From Candidatus Endomicrobiellum neotermitis (GTDB lineage: Bacteria > Elusimicrobiota > Endomicrobiia > Endomicrobiales > Endomicrobiaceae), in assembly GCA_031282355.1 (NCBI GenBank), contig JAITDW010000003.1, forward strand, positions 91,708 through 155,707: a stretch of 64,000 nt of DNA, given 5' to 3'. The notes beneath the pieces are model-generated. The model was not told the origin of the DNA, searched no databases, and saw only the letters and a program-made list of their open reading frames with translations. Position 1 is the stretch's first letter. Each line of letters starts with the position of its first letter. A program made the position numbers and the translations under genes. Positions 20,483 through 30,325 of this stretch are shown here, in pieces.

Positions 20483-21649
20483 ATGAAAATTTTCTATAGC
20501 GAAAAATTAAAAAAACTACCTCCATATCTCTTTATTGAAATAGATAAAAAGAAAAAAAGAGCTATTGAACAAGGTGTGGATATAATATCTTTAGGAGTAG
20601 GTGATCCAGATTTACCTACACCAGAGCACATAATAATGACTATGCAAGAGTCTGTTGCAAATCCGGTTAATCACCAATATCCATTCGGTATGGGGATGCT
20701 TGCTTATAAAAAAGCAATTGCACAATGGTATAAGAAAAGATTCAATGTTAGTTTAGATACTGATGAGATTTGTGCTCTTATAGGGTCAAAAGAAGGCATA
20801 GGACATATGCACCTAGGATTTATAAATCCTGGTGACATTGTTTTAATTCCAGAACCAGGATATCCTGTATATAATGCAGGTACAATTTTTACAGATGGAA
20901 TTCCATATTTTATGCCTCTAGTTAAAGAAAATTCTTTTTTACCTGATTTTGATGCAATTCCAAAAGACGTACTTAAAAAAGCAAAACTACTTTTTATAAA
21001 TTACCCTAATAATCCAACTGCTGCGATTGCTACAAAAGAATTTTATGAGCGACTTATAGAATTTGCAGAAACAAATAACATAATTGTTGCATCAGATGCT
21101 GCGTATTCAGAGATATACTATGAAGAATGTAAAAAACCTTTGAGTTTCCTTGAGTGCGACGGAGCTAAGGAAGTAGGTGTAGAATTTCATTCACTTTCAA
21201 AAACTTATAATATGACTGGTTGGCGTATAGGTTGGGTCTGTGGTAATAAAAATATAATTGCAGGTATTGCAAAAGTAAAAGATAACTATGATTCTGGAGT
21301 TTTTCAAGCTATTCAAGAAGCTGCTGTTAAAGCGCTTACTTCTTCTCAACAATGTGTAGAAAATTTTAGGAGAATATATAGAAAACGTAGAGACACCTTA
21401 GTTGAAGGATTAAGGAAAATTGGATGGGATATAGACTTACCAGAAGCTTCGTTTTATATTTGGGCAAAAGTTCCAAATGGATATACATCATCACATGCTG
21501 TTTCAAAATTATTAGATGAAGCTGGTATAGTTTGCACACCAGGAAATAGTATGGGGAAGAGTGGTGAAGGGTATATTAGATTTGCTCTCACTGTTGATGT
21601 TTTAAGAATCAAAGAAGCCGTAGAACGTATAAATAAAATAACGTGGTAA
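20483..21649 (+). CDS. dapL: LL-diaminopimelate aminotransferase
   Basis: DapL makes LL-DAP from tetrahydrodipicolinate in one transamination with glutamate, bypassing dapD, dapC and dapE. It is a fold-type I PLP enzyme of 388 residues. The lysine that binds PLP is in SLSKTYNMTGWRIGW. INYPNNPTAAIA, SDAAYSEIYY and the C-terminal YIRFALTVD are also seen, and the N-terminus LPPYLFIEIDKKKKRAIEQGVDIISLGVGDPD is typical of the DapL family rather than of aspartate aminotransferases. Its place beside dapB, with no dapD/dapE here, supports the assignment. AAAGGGA precedes the ATG. Confidence 0.9.
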   Translation: MKIFYSEKLKKLPPYLFIEIDKKKKRAIEQGVDIISLGVGDPDLPTPEHIIMTMQESVANPVNHQYPFGMGMLAYKKAIAQWYKKRFNVSLDTDEICALIGSKEGIGHMHLGFINPGDIVLIPEPGYPVYNAGTIFTDGIPYFMPLVKENSFLPDFDAIPKDVLKKAKLLFINYPNNPTAAIATKEFYERLIEFAETNNIIVASDAAYSEIYYEECKKPLSFLECDGAKEVGVEFHSLSKTYNMTGWRIGWVCGNKNIIAGIAKVKDNYDSGVFQAIQEAAVKALTSSQQCVENFRRIYRKRRDTLVEGLRKIGWDIDLPEASFYIWAKVPNGYTSSHAVSKLLDEAGIVCTPGNSMGKSGEGYIRFALTVDVLRIKEAVERINKITW

Positions 21650-21969
21650 CACTTCGGATATTTTTCATAAAAGAAATATTTGTTGTTTTTTTGTATGCTT
21701 ATACTATGAGAATTTTGATTTGTTGTTAGAATATATTTTGTTAGATTTTTATTGTTTTTATATCTATTTTTGTTTTATCAATTAATAATATTCTTGTTTT
21801 TACTAATCTCCTAGTTTTTTTGCTTAATAATTCGTTACCATAAAAAATACGTATACGTGAATGTTGTGTTTTTCTACAAGCTTCTTTATATACTTATAAA
21901 GTATGTAACTTAATTTATAAAAAAATAAAAAAAATCTAAGAATTGTAAAATAAGGATTATATTAGATAA
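21650..21969 (+). terminator. Intergenic region with AU-rich terminator after dapL
   Basis: No gene is seen in these 320 bases. At 21658-21679 an 8-bp stem (ATATTTTT / AGAAATAT, one wobble pair) with a six-base loop is followed by TTGTTGTTTTTTT, which would end the dap transcript. An ACGTATACGT palindrome lies near 21850. The mur-fts promoter should be in the second half, but I cannot choose one. Confidence 0.4.
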
Positions 21970-23322
21970 ATGCTTAGAAGAAATCAAAATATACATTTTG
22001 TGGGCATAGGTGGAGCTGGGATGTCTGGAATAGCTGAACTTCTAATAAATTTGGGATATAATGTTTCAGGATCTGATTTAAGAGAAACAGATGTTACTGA
22101 ACATTTGAAAGCAATAGGTGCAAAAATTTATATAGGTCATGATTCTAAAAACTTAAAATCTATTGAAATTGTTGTAGTTTCTAGTGCAATAGATAAAGAT
22201 AATCCAGAAGTTACTACTGCGTTAAATAAAAAAATTACTTTAATCTCACGAGTAGAAATGCTTGCTGAACTTGCAAAATCAAAATACACTATAACAGTAT
22301 CAGGGACCCATGGTAAAACTACTACTACTTCTCTTACTTCTCTTATTCTTGATGCAGGAGGGTTTAATCCGACAATTGTTATCGGTGGAAAACTTAAGAA
22401 TTTTAAATCTGGTGCTAAATTGGGTAATGGAAATTATATAGTAGTTGAAGCAGATGAGTCTGATGGGTCATTTTTAAAACTTTCTCCAACTATTGCAATC
22501 GTAACAAACATAGATGATGATCATTTAGATTATTATGGTGATATGGAGAATCTTAAAAAAGCTTTTATAAATCATATTAACCGTATTCCATTTTATGGTA
22601 CTGCTATAATTTGCCTAGATGATGAGAATGTAAGAAACATAATTCCTAAAATTTCAAAAAAGTATATTAGTTATGGAATTGTGAGTAAAGCTGATATTAA
22701 TGCCTCAAATATAAAAATAACGAAAAATTATACTAGTTTTGATGTCACCTATATCGGTAAAAGGATTGGCAATGTATGTATCAAAATTCCTGGAGAACAT
22801 AATATATTAAATTCTCTTGCCGCTATAGGAGCTGGGTTATGTCTTGGTATGCCATTTAATTTAATTGTAAAGGCAATAAATGAATTTGATGGTGTTAACA
22901 GACGTTTAGAGATTAAAGGCGAAAAAAAAGGTGTAATGGTCATTGACGATTATGCTCATCATCCTGCTGAAATTATGGCAACTTTAAAAGCTATAAAATA
23001 TTTTTGGTCTAAACGTAGAATTATTGTTTTATTTCAACCACACAGATACACACGTACAAAACAACTTTTTAATAAATTCGGAAAAAGTTTTTTATATGCA
23101 GATCTTGTTAAAGTTTTAGATATTTATGCTGCTGGTGAACAAAAAATAAATGGTGTAACTTCAGACTTAATAATAAAATGTCTTATAAAGAATAAATGTA
23201 AAGCAGAAAAATTTTTAGGTATAAATACAATTCTAAAAAATATTTTCCCAGGAGATATAATTTTAACTTTAGGAGCTGGAGATGTATGGCAAAAAGGTGA
23301 AGAATTATTAGCTTTAATTTGA
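21970..23322 (+). CDS. murC: UDP-N-acetylmuramate--L-alanine ligase
   Basis: MurC adds L-alanine to UDP-MurNAc, the first amino acid of the peptidoglycan stem. The 450-residue protein has the N-terminal IHFVGIGGAGMSGIAELL dinucleotide fold, the ATP-binding VSGTHGKTTTTSL, EADESDGSF, the central NxxDDDHLDYYG, and DDYAHHPAEI in the C-terminal domain. It heads the cluster murC-murB-ddl-ftsQ-ftsA-ftsZ. The usual upstream dcw genes (mraY, murD, ftsW, murG) are not in the window. Confidence 0.97.
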   Translation: MLRRNQNIHFVGIGGAGMSGIAELLINLGYNVSGSDLRETDVTEHLKAIGAKIYIGHDSKNLKSIEIVVVSSAIDKDNPEVTTALNKKITLISRVEMLAELAKSKYTITVSGTHGKTTTTSLTSLILDAGGFNPTIVIGGKLKNFKSGAKLGNGNYIVVEADESDGSFLKLSPTIAIVTNIDDDHLDYYGDMENLKKAFINHINRIPFYGTAIICLDDENVRNIIPKISKKYISYGIVSKADINASNIKITKNYTSFDVTYIGKRIGNVCIKIPGEHNILNSLAAIGAGLCLGMPFNLIVKAINEFDGVNRRLEIKGEKKGVMVIDDYAHHPAEIMATLKAIKYFWSKRRIIVLFQPHRYTRTKQLFNKFGKSFLYADLVKVLDIYAAGEQKINGVTSDLIIKCLIKNKCKAEKFLGINTILKNIFPGDIILTLGAGDVWQKGEELLALI

Positions 23323-23399
23323 TAAGTATTAAATACCATGCATTTAAATACATGTATATTTTATAGACTGTATCAAATAAATGTTTCAATTATAATTTT

Positions 23400-24281
23400 A
23401 TGAATGAAGATATTATTAATGAGTTGACTTTGTGTGGATGTAAAATACTAAGGGATGAATTTCTTTCTAAGCACTGTTCTTTTATGATAGGTGGTCCAGC
23501 TGATTTTTTCGTTGAAATTCCTAACGAACAAGCATTGTTTATTTTCTTAAAAAATATCACAACAAATTATGTAGTATTAGGTGATGGTACGAATGTTCTT
23601 TTCTCTGACAAAGGATATAGAGGCACTGTTATTCGCTTAACTGGTGATTTTAATAAAATTTATGTGTTTAAAAATGAAATTTTAAGCGGTAGTTCTGCAC
23701 TACTTTTAGATGTTTTGCAAGTTTCCATTAAGAATAATTTAGTTGGTCTTGAATGTACTGCAGGCATCCCAGGTACTGTAGGAGGTGCGATTTATGGGAA
23801 CTCAGGTAGTAGAAATATGTGGATAAGTTCAGTTGTAAAAAATGTAGAAATTTATAATAATTCTAGAAAAATTATTGTAGAAAGAAATAAAATAAGTTTC
23901 AGTTATAGAAAAAGTGGGCTTGAGGGGTGTATTATTACAAAAGTTAAATTTTCATTGAAAAGGGATATAAAAAATGATAGCTTAGGAGAGGTTTTAAGAA
24001 ATATACAAAAGCGCATAAAAACACAGCCTTTGAATATGCCAAATGCTGGTAGTATATTTAAAAATCCTGTAGGATTTGATGTTGGTAAGCTAATTGAAGA
24101 AGTAGGATTAAAGGGTAAATTAATAGGTGGTGCGCAAATTTCTATGTTACATGGAAATTTTATAGTTAATATAGGTGGTGCTTCTTCAGTAGATGTTTTG
24201 ATTTTAGTTGATTTAATTAAAAAAAAAGTGAAAGAAAAATTTAATATGACTCTTGAGACTGAGATAAAAATAATAAGATGA
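23400..24281 (+). CDS. murB: UDP-N-acetylenolpyruvoylglucosamine reductase
   Basis: MurB is the FAD enzyme that reduces UDP-GlcNAc-enolpyruvate to UDP-MurNAc. The 293-residue protein is of the shorter type II form. FAD-binding motifs are GDGTNVLFSDKGYRG and CTAGIPGTVGGAIYGNSG; the catalytic serine is in NAGSIFKNP and the active-site glutamate near the C-terminal LETEIKII. Its stop overlaps the ddl start by four bases (ATGA), so the two are translationally coupled. Confidence 0.96.
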   Translation: MNEDIINELTLCGCKILRDEFLSKHCSFMIGGPADFFVEIPNEQALFIFLKNITTNYVVLGDGTNVLFSDKGYRGTVIRLTGDFNKIYVFKNEILSGSSALLLDVLQVSIKNNLVGLECTAGIPGTVGGAIYGNSGSRNMWISSVVKNVEIYNNSRKIIVERNKISFSYRKSGLEGCIITKVKFSLKRDIKNDSLGEVLRNIQKRIKTQPLNMPNAGSIFKNPVGFDVGKLIEEVGLKGKLIGGAQISMLHGNFIVNIGGASSVDVLILVDLIKKKVKEKFNMTLETEIKIIR

Positions 24282-25201
24282 TAATAAATTCTGATATTTT
24301 AGCGAAGATAAAAAATAAAAAAATAGGTGTTTTATATGGTGGAGAGTCGTATGAGAAAGAAGTTTCAATTAAATCTGGAAAAGCTGTTTTAAATGCACTA
24401 AAAAATTTACATTTAAACGTATGTGGTATTTATGTTGACAGAAATATTATTTGTACGATAAAAAAAAGTAAAATAGATATTGCATGTATTATGCTACACG
24501 GATTAATGGGAGAAGATGGAACAATTCAAGGTATGCTCGAATTGTTGAATATTCCTTATACTGGATGCGGTGTCTTTGCAAATGCTGCTTCAATTGATAA
24601 AGACATTTCGAAGAAATTATTTAAATGTGCTGGGATTTTAACCCCTAAATGGAAAACTTTTAAAAAATTTGAATTGGTACCTAGTGTTAAAAAATATCCA
24701 GTTGTTGTAAAGCCTTCAACTCAGGGATCTACGATAGGGTTAACAGTAGTAAAAAAAACTTCGCAATTTTCTAATGCCGTTAAAAATGCTTTTAAATACG
24801 GTCCAGAAATTGTTGTTGAAAGATTTATAAAAGGCAAAGAAATAACTGTCGGGGTTATGGATGGTAAAGCACTGCCGATTATAGAAATAGTGCTAGATGG
24901 AGACTTGTACGATTTTAAGTCTAAATATGAAAATGGTGGGTCAAAACACATAATACCTGCTAGAATAAGTAAAAAAGTTTATAAAACAGCACAAAGATAT
25001 GCTGAAAAAATATATAAACTTTTCAAATGTAAAGCAATTTGTCGTGTAGATATGATTGTAGATAAAAATGATAAAGTGTGGGTTCTTGAAAATAATACCA
25101 TACCAGGAATGACAGAAACGTCGTTGATTCCTGATGCATGTAAATGTATTGGTTACAATTTTGAAAATTTAGTTTTAAAGATTTTAGAGAGTGCGCTGTA
25201 A
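24278..25201 (+). CDS. ddl: D-alanine--D-alanine ligase
   Basis: Ddl makes the D-Ala-D-Ala dipeptide for the peptidoglycan stem. The ATP-grasp protein of 307 residues shows GVLYGGESYEKEVSIKSG at the N-terminus, MLHGLMGEDGTIQGMLELLNIPYTG, the VVKPSTQGSTIGL ATP loop, and NNTIPGMTETSLIP at the metal site. The C-terminal motif has Glu-Asn-Asn-Thr where the family usually has Glu-(Val/Ile)-Asn-Thr. ftsQ begins immediately after the stop codon. Confidence 0.96.
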   Translation: MIINSDILAKIKNKKIGVLYGGESYEKEVSIKSGKAVLNALKNLHLNVCGIYVDRNIICTIKKSKIDIACIMLHGLMGEDGTIQGMLELLNIPYTGCGVFANAASIDKDISKKLFKCAGILTPKWKTFKKFELVPSVKKYPVVVKPSTQGSTIGLTVVKKTSQFSNAVKNAFKYGPEIVVERFIKGKEITVGVMDGKALPIIEIVLDGDLYDFKSKYENGGSKHIIPARISKKVYKTAQRYAEKIYKLFKCKAICRVDMIVDKNDKVWVLENNTIPGMTETSLIPDACKCIGYNFENLVLKILESAL

Positions 25202-25990
25202 ATGTTAAAAAGACAAGACTATTTTTATCGTTATAGGTTAAAAAATTCACGCTCATGTAGTAAAAAAAAGTTATTTTTGCGCTTCATATTGTTTTTTTTA
25301 GCATTTTTTGTTATTTGTTTTACGAGTAAAAAATTGATTAATTTTATTAGAAAATTTGATAAAATTATTGTAAAAAGTATAGAAATTACCGGTGCAAAAA
25401 ATATTACAAAAACAGAAATAAAAGAACTTCTTCCATTTAAAATTGGAGATAATCTTTTAAAAATTAATTTATCTGAAGCTGAATGTGAAATAAAGAAATT
25501 AAAGCCAGAATTAAAGAATATCGTGATTAGTAGATGTTGGCAAAAAGTGAAAATCAAACTTTGTGAGAGGATTCCAGAAGCTTTTATAATGCATGAAAAT
25601 AGAGTATTTGCTACAGATTTTGATGGTACGCTTTTCCCCATACGTGGTTTTATGGGTACAATGAAAGTCCCAATACTTCTTTATAAATCTAATTCTGAGA
25701 TGAAGGAACTTTTAGATTTTATTAAAAGGTTTAAAGCTGTATGTGATAATTTTATAGAAAATATACATGAAATAAAAATTAACAATGCTGGAGATATAAT
25801 TTTTATCATAAATAATGAAAATATAGTGGTTTTTTGGGGAAATGAGAGTCCAGAATATTTATGTGATAAATTTAAAAAATTTAAAAAAATTTACAAAGAT
25901 GCGTTATCAAAATATGAACATTTGGAATATATAGATATGACTCTGTACAGCTCTGGAAGAGCGGCAGTAAAACCAATAAAGTACGATTAA
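25202..25990 (+). CDS. ftsQ: Cell division protein FtsQ
   Basis: FtsQ is a single-pass inner-membrane divisome protein that links cytoplasmic FtsA/FtsZ to the periplasmic septal machinery. The 262-residue protein has a basic N-terminal tail, one membrane segment (about residues 25-45, LFLRFILFFLAFFVICF), then a POTRA-type domain (VKSIEITGAKNITKTEIKELLPFKIGDNLLKINL) and the FtsQ domain. Sequence identity in this family is low; the position between ddl and ftsA carries much of the weight. It begins on the base after the ddl stop. Confidence 0.9.
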   Translation: MLKRQDYFYRYRLKNSRSCSKKKLFLRFILFFLAFFVICFTSKKLINFIRKFDKIIVKSIEITGAKNITKTEIKELLPFKIGDNLLKINLSEAECEIKKLKPELKNIVISRCWQKVKIKLCERIPEAFIMHENRVFATDFDGTLFPIRGFMGTMKVPILLYKSNSEMKELLDFIKRFKAVCDNFIENIHEIKINNAGDIIFIINNENIVVFWGNESPEYLCDKFKKFKKIYKDALSKYEHLEYIDMTLYSSGRAAVKPIKYD

Positions 25991-26012
25991 TTTTTCAAAG
26001 AGGAATTTTAAA

Positions 26013-27245
26013 ATGGTCAAACAAACTCTTATAGCAGGTCTTGATATCGGTAGCAGTCAAGTATGTTGCGCCGCAGGAATATATGATGAGGAAGCTAGAA
26101 CTGTTAAAATTCTTACTGCTGTTTTAATACCTTGTGATGGTATTAAGGCTGGTGCTGTTATAAATATACAAGAAGCAGCACTATCTGTAGGTAAAGCTTT
26201 TGAAGAAATTGAAAAAATTACTGGTGGGCATGTAGGTAGTACGATTGTTGCTGTACGTGGTAAATTTATTAAATCAAAAAATTCAAGAGGTGTTGCAAAT
26301 ATAAATCATTCCAATAAGGAAATTACACAAGAAACAGTTAGTATTGCGTTAGAAAGTGCTAAAAAACAAATAAGGGTAGAGCCTGACCAAGAAATATTTC
26401 AAATAATTCCACGTGAGTATATACTAAATCAACAAAGAGGTATACAAAACCCTATAGGAATGGAAGGGACTTATGTTGAGGTAGATGTGCATGCTTTTAT
26501 AGCCTCAAGCAGTAATATATGTAACATAGCAAAAGTTATGAGCTCTGTAGGTATAAATTATGACGAGATAATTTATGGATACTTAGCTGCAAGTGATGTT
26601 TTAGTTACAAGAGAAGAAAAAGAACTGGGTTGTCTTATTGTTGATTTTGGTGGACTTACTACAGGAATTGTTCATTATGTTGATGGTATAATTAGACATA
26701 TCGATGAAATTTCAAATGGATCAGATTATATCACGAGGGATATTGGACATAGGTTGAGAGCAGCTTATTCTATTTCAAAAGAAATTAAGGAGACGCGTGG
26801 AGTAGCTTTTGTTAATGCTAACTTTAAGGATGAAGAATTTGAATATAGAGGTGCAGATGGAAGAAGCAAAAGAAAATGTAGTAGACTTGAACTCGTTGAT
26901 GGAATAATTACACCGAGAATTGATAGGATTTTATATGAAATAAAAGAGCTCATAGAAAAAAATAATTATGGAGACGAATTTTTGGCTGGTGGAATAATTG
27001 TTACTGGTGGAGGCAGCAATCTTCATGGACTTACAGAAGCATTTGAGAAAACGTTTAACTGTTCTGTGAGGACTGGAAGTCCTAATCCTGATAAAATTAT
27101 TGGACATAATGAAATACTATTAAATTCATCTTATACTACGGCTATAGGTGCGATTGCTTATAATTTAAATGGTTATGTTCAAAAAAAATCATCAAGAAAT
27201 GGAGTGTTGTCAAAAATATCAAAATGGTTTGAGGAAATTATTTGA
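26013..27245 (+). CDS. ftsA: Cell division protein FtsA
   Basis: FtsA is the actin-like protein that tethers FtsZ filaments to the membrane. The 410-residue protein has the phosphate loop AGLDIGSSQVCCAAG, the SHS2 (1C) domain, the second phosphate motif IVDFGGLTTGI, and the adenosine motif IIVTGGGSNLHGLTE. The last 15 residues or so (NGVLSKISKWFEEII) form the expected amphipathic membrane-binding helix. GAGG lies before the ATG, and the ftsZ start follows the stop with no gap. Confidence 0.96.
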   Translation: MVKQTLIAGLDIGSSQVCCAAGIYDEEARTVKILTAVLIPCDGIKAGAVINIQEAALSVGKAFEEIEKITGGHVGSTIVAVRGKFIKSKNSRGVANINHSNKEITQETVSIALESAKKQIRVEPDQEIFQIIPREYILNQQRGIQNPIGMEGTYVEVDVHAFIASSSNICNIAKVMSSVGINYDEIIYGYLAASDVLVTREEKELGCLIVDFGGLTTGIVHYVDGIIRHIDEISNGSDYITRDIGHRLRAAYSISKEIKETRGVAFVNANFKDEEFEYRGADGRSKRKCSRLELVDGIITPRIDRILYEIKELIEKNNYGDEFLAGGIIVTGGGSNLHGLTEAFEKTFNCSVRTGSPNPDKIIGHNEILLNSSYTTAIGAIAYNLNGYVQKKSSRNGVLSKISKWFEEII

Positions 27246-28340
27246 ATGAGCGTAAAAATCATATTGCCTACAAAAGAAATGAGTGGAGGTCGTCCTGCAG
27301 TAATAAAAATTTTAGGAATTGGTGGTGGCGGTTGTAATGCTGTTAATAGAATGATTGCTGCAAATGTAGGTAAAGTTGAATTTGTAGCTATAAATACTGA
27401 TGCACAAGCTTTACTTAAATCTTCTGCTCCAGATATACTTCAAATAGGAGAAAAAATAACGAAGGGACTTGGAGTAGGTGGAAATCCTGAAGTTGGTAGA
27501 CATGCCGCAGAGGAAAGTATAGAGGAGATTAGAGGAAGAGTCATTGGTGCAGATATGGTTTTTGTTACTGCTGGAATGGGTGGTGGAACAGGAACTGGTG
27601 CAGCACCGATTGTTGCAAAAATTGCCAAAGAAGAGGGTGTACTTGCTATAGGTGTTGTGACAAAACCATTTGAACATGAAGGTAAAGTTAGAATGGAACA
27701 GGCTGAAGACGGAATCAAAAATTTAAAAGAATATACAGATGCTTTGATTGTTATCCCTAATGAAAGAGTTTTTAACGTTGTAAATGAAAGAATAGCGCTT
27801 GACGCTTTTTATTACATTATAGATGATGTTTTACGACAAAGCATTCAAGCAATTACCGATGTTATAACTGTTACAGGTGAAATTAATAGAGATTTTGCTG
27901 ACGTAAAGAATATTTTGAGTAATGCAGGTACTGCTTTAATAGGTATAGGGGAAGGTACAAGTTTAGATGTAAAGGAAGTTGTAAAAAAAGCTGTAACAAG
28001 TCCTCTTCTTGATAATTATGATATTTCGAAAGCTGCGAAAGCTCTTGTTAATATAACAACAAATTCTACTGTAACTGCTTTAACTTTACAAGAAATATTT
28101 AAACATATTAAGGATTATGGAATTAATGGACATGTTTTTTTTGGGCACACTATAGATAATAGGCTTGATGACAAAATTAAAATTACTATTATTGCTACAG
28201 GTTTTAAAGCTAATGAATCCAAAAACATAACAGATAATAAACATCAGCCTAGTTTTTCAAAACATGATTTATTCAAATCTGATGATATAGATCCATCAAA
28301 ACCAGCTTATACATATTGGAAACCAAGATTCCTTAAGTAA
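27246..28340 (+). CDS. ftsZ: Cell division GTPase FtsZ
   Basis: FtsZ is the tubulin homologue that forms the division ring. The 364-residue protein contains the GTP loop ILGIGGGGCNAVNRM, the tubulin signature GGGTGTG (residues 112-118) and the T7 catalytic loop NRDFAD (214-219), which keeps both acidic residues but has Arg where Val or Leu is usual. The linker is short (about 321-346). The C-terminal tail, DDIDPSKPAYTYWKPRFLK, keeps a KPAY core of the FtsA-binding peptide but has extra aromatic and basic residues. ftsA and ftsZ abut, so translation is coupled. Confidence 0.96.
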   Translation: MSVKIILPTKEMSGGRPAVIKILGIGGGGCNAVNRMIAANVGKVEFVAINTDAQALLKSSAPDILQIGEKITKGLGVGGNPEVGRHAAEESIEEIRGRVIGADMVFVTAGMGGGTGTGAAPIVAKIAKEEGVLAIGVVTKPFEHEGKVRMEQAEDGIKNLKEYTDALIVIPNERVFNVVNERIALDAFYYIIDDVLRQSIQAITDVITVTGEINRDFADVKNILSNAGTALIGIGEGTSLDVKEVVKKAVTSPLLDNYDISKAAKALVNITTNSTVTALTLQEIFKHIKDYGINGHVFFGHTIDNRLDDKIKITIIATGFKANESKNITDNKHQPSFSKHDLFKSDDIDPSKPAYTYWKPRFLK

Positions 28341-28397
28341 AAAATATTTACAGCGATATGAACTGATGAACAATATTATAGATATCAAGAGGAAATA

Positions 28398-29522
28398 ATG
28401 GAAATAGAAAAAATAGCTAGGAGAGTATGTCAAAATTTTAAGCCTTATATCGCTGGAAAATCAATAGAGTCACTTAAAAAAGAGCTTGGGCTTAGGTTAA
28501 TTATAAAACTTGCTTCAAATGAAAATCCACTTGGAATTTCTCATAAGGTCATTAAAGCAATAAGAGTAAATTTGCCAAAAGTATTTTTTTATCCGGATTC
28601 TAATGCTTGTGAACTCAAAAAAAACTTATCTGATAAATACGTTTTGCCAGTTGATAATATTTTTTTAGGTGCAGGTAGTGATGAAATAATAGAATTGATA
28701 GCCAGAGTATTTTTTACTCATGAAGATGAAATAATAATATCAAAACATTCATTTACGAGATATGCAATGGCAATACAATTGATGGAAGCAAAAGCTGTTG
28801 TCATTCCTATGAGAAATGACTTAACTTATGATTTACGAGCTATAGCGAAGACATGTAACAAACACACAAAGGCAATTTTTATAACAAATCCAAATAATCC
28901 TACGGGTACATATAATACAAAACATGAATTTTTAGAGTTTTTAGAAAATTTAACTTTGAATAAATTTAGTGTTAAACCTCTTGTGATATTAGATGAGGCA
29001 TATTTTGAATATGCTTCTTTAATAAAAGATTATCCAAATAGTATCAATTTTTTAGAGAGGAATCCTAATCTAATAATTTTAAGAACTTTTTCGAAAATAT
29101 ATGGACTTGCAGGTCTAAGAGTTGCCTATGGATTTGCGAGTAAAATTATAACAAACTATATAGAAAAAATAAGACCCCCATTTAATGTCAATTCACTAGC
29201 TCAGGTAGCAGCTAGTGCCGCAATAATGGATGAAATGCAAATTATAAAAAGTCAGAAATATGTTGAAAAAGAAAAAAAATATTTATATGAAGAGTTCAGT
29301 AAATTAAAAATAAAATACGTTAAATCTGTAGCAAACTTTATTCTTTTTAGTTCGTTACCGTTAAAGGGTAATGAATTATTTAAAAAATTGCTAAGAGAAG
29401 GTGTAATAATAAGAGCAATGGATGAATATGAACTTCCTTTCTATGTGAGAGTGACTATAGGACTTCACAAAGAAAATAAATTATTTATAAAAAAATTGAG
29501 GAAAATTATTTGCATTAAATAA
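28398..29522 (+). CDS. hisC: Histidinol-phosphate aminotransferase
   Basis: HisC is a PLP aminotransferase acting on imidazole-acetol phosphate in histidine synthesis; some relatives also serve tyrosine/phenylalanine synthesis. In its 374 residues I see KLASNENPLG, the GAGSDEIIELIARVF segment, ITNPNNPTGTY, ILDEAYFEY and the PLP-lysine motif RTFSKIYGLAGLRVAYG. No other his gene is nearby, so an aromatic role cannot be excluded. A GAGG ribosome site lies before the ATG, 57 bp after ftsZ. Confidence 0.88.
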   Translation: MEIEKIARRVCQNFKPYIAGKSIESLKKELGLRLIIKLASNENPLGISHKVIKAIRVNLPKVFFYPDSNACELKKNLSDKYVLPVDNIFLGAGSDEIIELIARVFFTHEDEIIISKHSFTRYAMAIQLMEAKAVVIPMRNDLTYDLRAIAKTCNKHTKAIFITNPNNPTGTYNTKHEFLEFLENLTLNKFSVKPLVILDEAYFEYASLIKDYPNSINFLERNPNLIILRTFSKIYGLAGLRVAYGFASKIITNYIEKIRPPFNVNSLAQVAASAAIMDEMQIIKSQKYVEKEKKYLYEEFSKLKIKYVKSVANFILFSSLPLKGNELFKKLLREGVIIRAMDEYELPFYVRVTIGLHKENKLFIKKLRKIICIK

Positions 29523-29583
29523 ACCTATAAACAAAGAAACTTTTATTTTTGAGAAATTTTAATTAGAAGATTAAATAATATTT

Positions 29584-30177
29584 ATGAATAGAAAAGAAAA
29601 ATCGCCTATTTTGTTTTTAATAGGTAAGATGATATTTAAAGTAATATTTAAACTGTTTTATAGATGGCGTATTGAAGGTATTGAAAATATACCTAAAATC
29701 GGAGGTGCTATCATAGTTTCCAGACATGTAAGTTTTTTTGATCCGCCATTAGTAGGTTCTTCTATAAGACGTCCATTATATTTTATGGCAAAAAAAGAAT
29801 TATTCTATATACCAATTTTAGGATGGATAATTAAAAGAACAAATGCTTTTCCAGTAAATAGAAGCACATCCTATGACATAACCGCATTAAGGAATGCAGT
29901 TTCTCTTTTAAAAGCTGGTAGTTTGTTGTTGATATTCCCTGAAGGAACGCGTTCAAAAAATTCTAAAGTAGATGTTATAAAAGCTGGTATCGGTATGATG
30001 GCTTGTAATGCTCAAGTCCCGTTAATACCTGTAAAAATAGATAATGTCGATGTTATGTTAAAATTCAATAAAATAGTAATAAAATACGGAAAGCCAATAT
30101 ATCCTCCTAAAAACTTTATAAAAAATGATTATATTACTTTATCGCAAAAAGTTTTGAAGACAATAGCGTACATGTGA
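29584..30177 (+). CDS. plsC: 1-acyl-sn-glycerol-3-phosphate acyltransferase
   Basis: PlsC adds the second acyl chain to lysophosphatidic acid at the inner membrane. The 197-residue protein has an N-terminal hydrophobic segment, the HX4D catalytic motif in SRHVSFFDP, and motif III FPEGTRSK. The wider plsC-ispH pairing is conserved; cmk, often just upstream, is absent. No clear ribosome site is seen before the ATG. Confidence 0.9.
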   Translation: MNRKEKSPILFLIGKMIFKVIFKLFYRWRIEGIENIPKIGGAIIVSRHVSFFDPPLVGSSIRRPLYFMAKKELFYIPILGWIIKRTNAFPVNRSTSYDITALRNAVSLLKAGSLLLIFPEGTRSKNSKVDVIKAGIGMMACNAQVPLIPVKIDNVDVMLKFNKIVIKYGKPIYPPKNFIKNDYITLSQKVLKTIAYM

Positions 30178-30325
30178 AAACTATTAAACTATTTATTATT
30201 ATTTTGATATAGTATTGATCAAAATAATTTGTTTATTATGAGTGCTATATATGTCAATTTTCTTATGATCTACTTTCTATCATGAAAAAAATATAAGTTT
30301 TCAATCATTAATTTTATTATGATTT

